DNA from: a virus
Virus record (IMG/VR): IMGVR_UViG_3300043464_001711
Span: 1 to 64,000 of that record
Length of the DNA stretch: 64,000 nucleotides
Strand: one strand, 5' to 3'
The position numbers and the translations under genes are program-made. Below are positions 41,574 through 48,326 of the stretch, piece by piece (positions within the stretch are counted from its first letter, which is position 1; each line of letters starts with the position of its first letter). The notes under the pieces are model-generated. The model did no database searches. It saw only the letters and a program-made list of their open reading frames with translations, and was not told where the DNA came from.

Positions 41574-43435
41574 TACTTACTAGAATCTATTTTAGACTTT
41601 AGTTGGTTAATAAACTCCTCAGAGAATTTCTTTAAGAAAGAAACACCATCTTTCCCGAAATACATCAAACCTGATATGTTAGTGATACATTTATGACCAC
41701 CAGAATTTGATTTAATCATATCCCACCCAGTAATAGTTATTGTTTTAAGAGCCTTTATTTCTCTTTGGTTTAATTCTGAATATGGTTTATCTAACACTTT
41801 CTTTAAAGCTTTTACCCATCTATTAACAGTATAACCTTCAGGAGAACCTTTAGGTGTAGTAGTTAAGCCATTAATACCGCCAAAAAAGTTTTTACCATTT
41901 ATATCTGTTTTAGATAAAAAATTTAAAAAGTTATTTTTTAATTCAAAAAATTTATTTTTTCTTAATGTATGAACTTCTTCACTATTTTTTTCTTTACCGT
42001 ATAACAGTATCTCATTAAAATTAATGGTATACAAAATTAATTTTGTTAAAAAATTTAAATCATCATATGTTTTTTTTGTTATAACTGATTTAATTTTATT
42101 GATAGCTAAATCATAATCACCTTTTTCATAATAGTCTGAAATTACTTTATATTTTTTACTAAGTTCTTCATCTGTCGTTGTAGTAGTAAGATCTAAATAT
42201 TTTTTATTAAATAATTTAGAAATAGAGTTTTTTGTAAAATTAATTTGATCGTCTAAAGCTCTTGAAGCCCGATTAAAATTATTATCGTCTTCATAGTCTA
42301 ACATATCATTAAATGCTATATCTGAATCAGTACCATAAATAGAAAGTAAGGCGTTATAATCAAAACCAACAGAGTCTTCGGTAAAATCTTTATTTTTTTC
42401 AGCAAAATATTTTATCGTATCAAAAGTCAGTATTTTATTATACAATTCATTTTTAAACTTATCTAAAACAACATCTTTCATTTTACCTAAATCAACACCT
42501 TTTAATTCTCTATTAGCCTTAAAAGGGTTACAGGAAGCTTGTAGTAAACCTAAAGGCCATGCTATAACAAAAAAGTTAGCATCAGGATATAATTTAAAAG
42601 GTACATATCTATCATAAGAACCTGGTTTAAACATTGAACCCCCACCATATTGAGATATTATCCCATATTCCTCATCATATTCTACATTACTATTTTCAGA
42701 TTGTTTTTGAATATAATCTTCTAAATTTTGTTTCATTTCTACAGCTGAAGCATAACCCTCTTCTTTAGCTAATTTAACAATATTTAAATAAATGTTTAAA
42801 AGTGATGGGGTGGAATTTAAAACAAGTCTTTCTAAAAATTTTGGTTTATTTTTGTAGGCTAATAACAATTTATTTGTTACTAATGCCATAGCTATTTTAT
42901 TATTAACAAACTCTTTTGTTTTATCTAATTTAAAAATGTAATTCATTACATCATCAGGTGTAATACCTAATCTTGCGTAGTCAGCACTATCTACTGTAGA
43001 TATCATCATAATATCACTTGAAGGGAAAACATCTTGTGGTGATAATATTTGTGAAATAGTTTCTACATTTGAACGAGAATGTCTAAAAGATGTTGATGTA
43101 CCCTTATCAACCCCCACCTGTGAATCATGGTGGTCTGTATGTATAACAAACATTGGTTTACCATGAGCAAAGTCAACCAACACCGGCATTATATCACCAC
43201 TAGCATCAGGTTTTTTAATAGAAAATTCTTTATCTCCATATTGAATTATTTCCGCATCAACCGTTTTAATACCGTACTTTTCAAGGTAAGCTTTCATTGC
43301 TATAGCGGTGGTAACACCATCTAAATCTTGGTGAAAATAAATTTTAGCCTTTTTATATCTTTTAGCTAATTTATTTATATTTTGTATACCACTTTCTGAT
43401 ATAATTTGTTTAATAGAGTTTTCAGTAATAATCAT
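41573..43435 (-). CDS. DHH-family phosphoesterase
   Basis: 620 residues. YFHQDLDGVTTA (33-44, Asp37 and Asp39), VLVDFA (Asp88), DHHD (101-104) and VDSADYA (near 148-154) are the four DHH metal motifs; SGGHKCITNISG near the C-terminus is the DHHA1 GGH element. The family includes RecJ and NrnA, which cut single-stranded DNA or small nucleotides. The 300-residue middle has no clear match. The first 15 residues (MIITENSIKQIISES) match the head-leader pattern with an I-S-E site and precede the fold. Confidence 0.8.
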   Translation of the reverse strand: MIITENSIKQIISESGIQNINKLAKRYKKAKIYFHQDLDGVTTAIAMKAYLEKYGIKTVDAEIIQYGDKEFSIKKPDASGDIMPVLVDFAHGKPMFVIHTDHHDSQVGVDKGTSTSFRHSRSNVETISQILSPQDVFPSSDIMMISTVDSADYARLGITPDDVMNYIFKLDKTKEFVNNKIAMALVTNKLLLAYKNKPKFLERLVLNSTPSLLNIYLNIVKLAKEEGYASAVEMKQNLEDYIQKQSENSNVEYDEEYGIISQYGGGSMFKPGSYDRYVPFKLYPDANFFVIAWPLGLLQASCNPFKANRELKGVDLGKMKDVVLDKFKNELYNKILTFDTIKYFAEKNKDFTEDSVGFDYNALLSIYGTDSDIAFNDMLDYEDDNNFNRASRALDDQINFTKNSISKLFNKKYLDLTTTTTDEELSKKYKVISDYYEKGDYDLAINKIKSVITKKTYDDLNFLTKLILYTINFNEILLYGKEKNSEEVHTLRKNKFFELKNNFLNFLSKTDINGKNFFGGINGLTTTPKGSPEGYTVNRWVKALKKVLDKPYSELNQREIKALKTITITGWDMIKSNSGGHKCITNISGLMYFGKDGVSFLKKFSEEFINQLKSKIDSSK

Positions 43436-43450
43436 TTTACTTATTTTCCA

Positions 43451-43459
43451 ATAAATATC
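43451..43459 (-). promoter_or_regulatory. putative phage late promoter (GATATTTAT)
   Basis: Exact motif ending 15 bases before the start at 43435. It overlaps the stop codon of the DUF3310 gene, and it would drive the DHH and lysozyme genes late. Confidence 0.6.
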
Positions 43460-43736
43460 ACTGATTTTGATTCAATTTAGATTTAAGTTGATTAATGTGA
43501 TGATTTAAATACCAAGAGGCCTTATTTAAATCCTCCAATTCTTTATTAGGGTCTTTTTTTCCTGCTCTTGAAATGTACTTTACCGTGTTTCCCAAAGAAA
43601 ACCCCAGTCCCCACGCATCAATAACTTTTATCGCTTCATATAAATTGTCTTCACCCCCATAATGTGTAGGATGGTTAACCTGTTCTTTTCTTGGTGGCGG
43701 TGGTGTATTTTTATAGTTCAAATCATTATTCTCCAT
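43458..43736 (-). CDS. DUF3310 protein
   Basis: 92 residues. VNHPTHYG (20-27), then YEAIKVIDAWGLGFSLGNTV and KYISRAGKKD, then DLNKASWYLNHHI is the full DUF3310 pattern, a small phage family often labelled nucleotide-kinase-like without proof. The first 18 residues are Pro/Asn-rich and disordered. It is divergent from the early gene at 43790, with only 53 bases between them. Confidence 0.88.
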   Translation of the reverse strand: MENNDLNYKNTPPPPRKEQVNHPTHYGGEDNLYEAIKVIDAWGLGFSLGNTVKYISRAGKKDPNKELEDLNKASWYLNHHINQLKSKLNQNQ

Positions 43737-43741
43737 TACTT

Positions 43742-43770
43742 TTGTTTTTAATTAAAAATACTTATATTTG
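43742..43770 (+). promoter_or_regulatory. host-type (Bacteroidota) promoter
   Basis: TTG at 43742-43744, an 18-base spacer, TATATTTG at 43763-43770, then 19 bases to the ATG at 43790. It fits the Bacteroidota primary-sigma pattern and marks the gene as early. Confidence 0.75.
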
Positions 43771-43789
43771 TGGTAATAAAAAAGAGTGT

Positions 43790-44398
43790 ATGAAACTAGA
43801 AAAAAATAAAAAATTAAATATCCTTGAAAAAATATCTCTTTGGTGGAGATTTGAGGGTAGGTATTACCATAGAGATTTTAAAAATGGTATTAAAAACCTT
43901 TGGAAGTGGTTTCCTGTTATATGGAAAGACCGTGACTGGGATGACCATTATATTTTTGAAGTTTTAAAGTTTAAACTTAATAAACAGGCAGATTATACTG
44001 GTGGTAGAGGGAATCACGTTAGTGCTAAAAGAGATGCTGAAATTATGCGTCTTGTTACTAAATTAATTAAATTACAACAAGATGAATTCTACGGTATGGA
44101 ATATATGGATTACCATAACACTGATTATGACTTTGTTCCAACTGACTATAAAATTGATGGTAAAAAGTGTTTTGAAATGAAATCAACCCTAGTTAGTGAA
44201 GATTTTGATTCTTACTTTAAAAAATACCCAAGACAATACAAAAGAGTTTTGTCTGGTGATATTAGTAGATACAAAAAACCTATAGAAAAATTGACAAAAG
44301 AATTAATTGCGATGGAAATTGCACACGAAAACCAAGACAGATGTAACAAACTTATCTTTAAACTTCTTGAGGGGAATATTCAAAAATGGTGGAATTAA
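43790..44398 (+). CDS. conserved phage hypothetical protein (KDRDWDDHYI motif)
   Basis: 202 residues from the ATG at 43790. An upstream in-frame ATG at 43691 is rejected because it would run through the promoter and the opposite gene. FPVIWKDRDWDDHYIFEVLK near 44-63 is a motif I recall in small proteins of many large phages, without function. The rest is helical and charged. It ends overlapping the convergent helicase gene by four bases. Confidence 0.7.
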   Translation: MKLEKNKKLNILEKISLWWRFEGRYYHRDFKNGIKNLWKWFPVIWKDRDWDDHYIFEVLKFKLNKQADYTGGRGNHVSAKRDAEIMRLVTKLIKLQQDEFYGMEYMDYHNTDYDFVPTDYKIDGKKCFEMKSTLVSEDFDSYFKKYPRQYKRVLSGDISRYKKPIEKLTKELIAMEIAHENQDRCNKLIFKLLEGNIQKWWN

Positions 44399-46218
44399 AA
44401 ATACCCCCGTATAAATTGGTTAAATAAATCTTCTTCTATATTCATAGACACATGTTCATCACCGATTACAGTGTCTATGATTTTTCTTTTCTTTTCCAAA
44501 ATATTAAACATCATCTCATCTATTGTACCGACGGCTATTGGATAATATACATTTGTTGTCGACTGACTACCTATTCTATGTGCTCTATCTTCAGCCTGTG
44601 CATGGTTAGCTGGTACAAAATCTAAATCATTCATAATAACAACTTCCGCTTCTGTGAGTGTAATTGCTGTACCTGCTGAAACTAAATTACCAACAAAAAC
44701 CATAATATTTTTGTTACTTTGGAATTGGTCTACCGAATTTTGTTTTTGTGTGCTATTCATTTTACCATTATGACCTACAGCAATTTTACCAAAATGGTTC
44801 ATTAAAGCATCAAATGAGTGTGTGAAATTGGTAAATATTATAACTTTCTGACCATTCTCTATTGCTTGTTCAGCTAATTCAATCGTTTGTTTTGTTTTTT
44901 CTAAAGCCAAATATTTTCTAAGAACAACTAACTCAACCATATGTCTACCAGCACCCAATCTTTTACCTTCAGATTTTGCCCATTCTAAATATTCTTCAAA
45001 AACATTGCCATACTCTTTCATATCATCTATCTCAATGTAGTAAGGAGCTACTATTTTTGGTGGTAAATTTAGGTGGTCTTCTTTTTTTCTTCTTAGTATT
45101 AGATTTTTAGTCCTTTCATGTAACTCTTCTAGGTTAGAAGCACCATCAGTCAACCAAATATCTTTATATGTACCGTTTTTTAATTTTTTCTTAAACTTTT
45201 TACCATCACAATATCTAAAAGCGTATTGTTTCCAACTAGCCGTAACAGGTGAATCACATATCTTTAATAAATTAAAAAAGTCCATGGGTCTGTTAGCTAA
45301 AGGAGTACCCGTTAACAACCATCTTCTTTTTATGTTTTTACTTATTTGATTTATTATTTTAGCTCTGTTACTTGACGGGTTTTTAACCATATGTGCCTCA
45401 TCTAATATGATTAACTCAAAACCCTCGTTATCTAGATGTCTATATATTTCATGTTCTTTATATACTTTTCTACCATCTATTATGGTATGAAAATTTTTCA
45501 ATATATCATAATTTATTATAGTATATTTTTTGGGATTCCAATGACCAGATTTAATAATAGAGATGTCTTCTTCTGGTATATAGGCATTTATCTCCCTAAA
45601 CCAATTTATTTTTGCGTTAGCCGGACAAACGATTAATATTTTTTCTGAACCAGATTCTATTGAAGCTATGGTTGACATTAAAGTTTTACCTAAACCCATG
45701 TCATCACCCAAAACCCTATTATTTTTAGATAAAAGAAATTTTATCCCCTCCTCCTGATGTGGGAAAACTCTCCAACCACGTTTATCCATTTTAGCATACT
45801 TTTCGAAGTCAACGTCAACCTCTTTTTCAATATCATAAAGATTTTCGGATACTTGTGTTTTGGGTACATAAAAAAGTGGTGAGTATTTTTGATTTTTAAA
45901 TACTTTCCCTTTTACGTGATAACTTTTTTCAGTTTCACCTAAAACAGTCTCAACTAAAATTTTTTCAGGAATATGATTTAAATCAAATTTTTCTTGTAAT
46001 TGTTTACCTAAAAAATCGGTTATAGTAATAACCTTATTAACTTCCAAAGGTTCCCTATCAAAATTAATATCAACGTATTCAGCTAAACTGGGTGATATTG
46101 GAAAAGGACCTTCTTTTTCCAATCTTTTCTTTAAAGAAATTAAGTACTCATTTGTACCCTCATATTCCTCTAATTTAAGTAAAGCTTTTCTATTTTTTAG
46201 ACTATTGATATCGAGCAT
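44395..46218 (-). CDS. SNF2-family helicase
   Basis: 607 residues. Walker A is GDDMGLGKTL (171-180); the DEAH-type Walker B is LIILDEAHMVKNPSSNRAK near 265-283; RRWLLTGTPLANRP is motif III; the second RecA domain has KVIIFTNF, LVSAGTAITLTEA and AEDRAHRIGSQ (motif VI). The order is that of SNF2/HARP-like translocases that remodel or reanneal DNA. The N-terminal 145 residues are an extra domain. A late-type motif lies 6 bases before the start, an unusually short gap. Confidence 0.88.
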   Translation of the reverse strand: MLDINSLKNRKALLKLEEYEGTNEYLISLKKRLEKEGPFPISPSLAEYVDINFDREPLEVNKVITITDFLGKQLQEKFDLNHIPEKILVETVLGETEKSYHVKGKVFKNQKYSPLFYVPKTQVSENLYDIEKEVDVDFEKYAKMDKRGWRVFPHQEEGIKFLLSKNNRVLGDDMGLGKTLMSTIASIESGSEKILIVCPANAKINWFREINAYIPEEDISIIKSGHWNPKKYTIINYDILKNFHTIIDGRKVYKEHEIYRHLDNEGFELIILDEAHMVKNPSSNRAKIINQISKNIKRRWLLTGTPLANRPMDFFNLLKICDSPVTASWKQYAFRYCDGKKFKKKLKNGTYKDIWLTDGASNLEELHERTKNLILRRKKEDHLNLPPKIVAPYYIEIDDMKEYGNVFEEYLEWAKSEGKRLGAGRHMVELVVLRKYLALEKTKQTIELAEQAIENGQKVIIFTNFTHSFDALMNHFGKIAVGHNGKMNSTQKQNSVDQFQSNKNIMVFVGNLVSAGTAITLTEAEVVIMNDLDFVPANHAQAEDRAHRIGSQSTTNVYYPIAVGTIDEMMFNILEKKRKIIDTVIGDEHVSMNIEEDLFNQFIRGYF

Positions 46219-46224
46219 AGATAA

Positions 46225-46233
46225 ATAAATATA
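46225..46233 (-). promoter_or_regulatory. possible late promoter of the helicase gene (TATATTTAT)
   Basis: Motif match on the minus strand, only 6 bases from the start at 46218, so a real promoter here would give an almost leaderless RNA. Confidence 0.35.
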
Positions 46234-46271
46234 AAAAGAATTAAAAAAAAATAAACTAAATGGGATGAGTA

Positions 46272-46280
46272 AATATTTAT
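46272..46280 (+). promoter_or_regulatory. putative phage late promoter (AATATTTAT)
   Basis: Ends 14 bases before the ATG at 46295 and heads the neck-protein operon. Divergent from the helicase gene. Confidence 0.55.
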
Positions 46281-46294
46281 AGATAAAACTTTAT

Positions 46295-46813
46295 ATGGCA
46301 ACTAATAAAAGACCCATAAATCGCTTGCATAAATTTTATGATAACACAGACTTCAATTTAGAAAATGAAATGTCTCGTGAATTTATTGAGGGTGATTTAA
46401 ATTTTACTGTTGTCCTATTTAAAGTGGATAGGATAAAGAGTCAAACTGATGATGTTTATGGTGAAGCAAGTGCTAATGAAATAATATTTTACCCACCAAA
46501 AGAATTAAAAGTTAGACCTCTTTTAAATGAACCAGAGTCTAAAACTTATTCTGAGGGTTATGGTAGATACCAAGACTATGGTAACTTTAATTTCACTGTT
46601 TTTGTAGACCATCTTAATGAATTGAATACTGATATTGATTATGGTGATTACATTGGTTATCCGGATTTTGAGGATAATATAAAATATTTTACCGTAGTAG
46701 ATGATGGTAAAATATTTTCAGACAATGCACATACAAGACTTGGTTATAAAGGGTATTATAGAACAATTAAATGTGTAGTTGCTGATACAAATGAATTTAA
46801 CCCTAATTATTAA
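46295..46813 (+). CDS. neck/head-completion protein, gp14-like
   Basis: 172 residues, beta-rich. DDVYGEASANEIIFYPPKEL near 52-71, then FNFTVFVDHLNELN and YGDYIGYPDFED, then KYFTVVDDG follow the layout of T4 gp14 neck proteins (a F/Y-G-E segment, then a GD-x-I element and a F-x-V-x-x-V segment). It is followed by a gp15-like gene, and in T4 genes 14 and 15 are adjacent. The sequence match alone is weak; the gene order adds weight. Confidence 0.5.
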   Translation: MATNKRPINRLHKFYDNTDFNLENEMSREFIEGDLNFTVVLFKVDRIKSQTDDVYGEASANEIIFYPPKELKVRPLLNEPESKTYSEGYGRYQDYGNFNFTVFVDHLNELNTDIDYGDYIGYPDFEDNIKYFTVVDDGKIFSDNAHTRLGYKGYYRTIKCVVADTNEFNPNY

Positions 46814-46820
46814 AGAATAA

Positions 46821-47861
46821 ATGGCTTTACCAAAAAAGAGAAAAACTAATATCCAAATAAAGAGTATTGACCCCCAAGGAGGTCCTGCTCATTGGGTTGA
46901 CCAATTTATAGATAAAAACAAACAATTTCTGCCTAGGTCAGTTGATTTAACTGATTTAGACGAAGGTTTTGTAGAATTTGTTAAAGCTGATTTAGGTGTT
47001 GTAATTGAGGGTGAAAAAGTACCTGTTAATTTTTTAACATTACAAAGGTGGAATGAATTTGCTAAAACTTGGCAAAATACAGATAAATATAAAAACTTAA
47101 AAATACCTTTTATATCAGTAGTTAGAAGACCTAACCCTGAAACTGGTACAAATCCAGCTGATTTTAAAATACCTGTAAGAAAAAAATTTCCATATATGCA
47201 AATACCAATATGGGATGGTAATCGTAAAGGAATGGATATCTATAGTATACCTAATCCTGTTGGTGTAGACATGGTTTATACTGTACGTCTTTTTAGTTAT
47301 AAAATGCGTGAGTTAAATAAGTTACACCAAAAAGTATTACAAACATTCGCGTCGGCTCAGGCATATGTTAATATTAAAGGTCATTATTTCCCTATTTTAT
47401 TAGAGAGTATGGGTGATGAAAGTCAAATAGATGATTTAGAAGGTAAAAGATTTTATGTCCAAACATACGAAATGAAACTACAAGGTTATATTGTTGATAG
47501 TGAAGAATTTGATGTTAAACCAGCTGTCACTAGAGCTTTTGTTTCTTTTGAGGTTGGGGACAAAAAACCTAAACCAATCTTTAAAATTATTAAAGATGAG
47601 ACAGAGAATGATAAAACTTTAAAAGTAATTGTTCAATTCTTACCCGGTTCTTTCACTGAAATCACGTTGAGTTTGGATTCATCGTCACAAATAACTTCTA
47701 TTCAACCAGAAAATGTTATAACATACACAATATTAAAAAACGGTTCCCCTGTTACGTTGCCTTTCACAGCAAACGAAAACGATTCCATATTTATTAGTAT
47801 CGTTAAAGATGATACTACAAAATTTAGTGAAATAATACTTAGAGGATTAGTGATAGTATAA
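46821..47861 (+). CDS. tail terminator/sheath-stabiliser, gp15-like
   Basis: 346 residues. Residues about 120-235 (MQIPIWDGNRKG, then IPNPVGVDMVYTVRLFSYKM, then FASAQAYVNIKGHYFPILLE, then RFYVQTYEMKLQGYIVD) follow the order of T4 gp15: a Pro-led motif, a basic beta strand and a final aromatic strand. The last 110 residues are an added Ig-like module. It lies 8 bases after the gp14-like gene and shares a base with the next. Assignment rests on pattern plus order. Confidence 0.52.
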   Translation: MALPKKRKTNIQIKSIDPQGGPAHWVDQFIDKNKQFLPRSVDLTDLDEGFVEFVKADLGVVIEGEKVPVNFLTLQRWNEFAKTWQNTDKYKNLKIPFISVVRRPNPETGTNPADFKIPVRKKFPYMQIPIWDGNRKGMDIYSIPNPVGVDMVYTVRLFSYKMRELNKLHQKVLQTFASAQAYVNIKGHYFPILLESMGDESQIDDLEGKRFYVQTYEMKLQGYIVDSEEFDVKPAVTRAFVSFEVGDKKPKPIFKIIKDETENDKTLKVIVQFLPGSFTEITLSLDSSSQITSIQPENVITYTILKNGSPVTLPFTANENDSIFISIVKDDTTKFSEIILRGLVIV

Positions 47862-48295
47862 TGGGTGGAAACGGATGTAATTCTGAAATAGTAAAATACT
47901 ATGTAGTACAACCACCTAGTGGTGGTGGTGGTTTTACAGGGACTACTGGTGATTTTACCATAGGTGGTGATTTATATGTTTGTACAACAGGATCAACAAT
48001 TTATACCAATTCTATAGATCCTTGTGATACAGGTGTAACAATCTCAAACATAATAACAATTAATACTAATGGTACTATTATACCAACAAGTGATAATTTT
48101 GTTGATTTAGGGTCACCAATAAACAGATTCAGAGATATAAATACAGTTAGTGGGACATCCACTGTATGGACATCAACAAATCAAGTAATAACACCAAATT
48201 TAAATCTAGGTTTAGATGGATTAGGTGAACAAAGAACAATAAACGCTAATAACTCTATCATACAAGATGATACATTATTAGGTGGAAGTTATTGA
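47861..48295 (+). CDS. short tail-fibre-type protein
   Basis: 144 residues. A Gly-rich segment (PPSGGGGFTGTTGDFTIGGD), then beta-rich Thr/Asn sequence ending in VDLGSPINRFRDINTVSG, the L-G-S-x-x-x-R-F-x-x-I element common in phage fibre domains. The first Met overlaps the stop of the gp15-like gene. It lies before the large fibre, so it may be a fibre connector or a shortened fibre module. Confidence 0.6.
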   Translation: MGGNGCNSEIVKYYVVQPPSGGGGFTGTTGDFTIGGDLYVCTTGSTIYTNSIDPCDTGVTISNIITINTNGTIIPTSDNFVDLGSPINRFRDINTVSGTSTVWTSTNQVITPNLNLGLDGLGEQRTINANNSIIQDDTLLGGSY

Positions 48296-48303
48296 CAATA
48301 ACA

Positions 48304-48312
48304 AATATTTAT
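48304..48312 (+). promoter_or_regulatory. putative phage late promoter (AATATTTAT)
   Basis: Ends 14 bases before the ATG at 48327 and heads the large fibre gene. Confidence 0.6.
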
Positions 48313-48326
48313 AAAATAAAAAAAAA

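Noticed and set aside
43691-43789. N-terminal extension of the gene at 43790
   Set aside because: It would translate through the host-type promoter and the start of the opposite gene, and adds a hydrophobic stretch unlike the rest.
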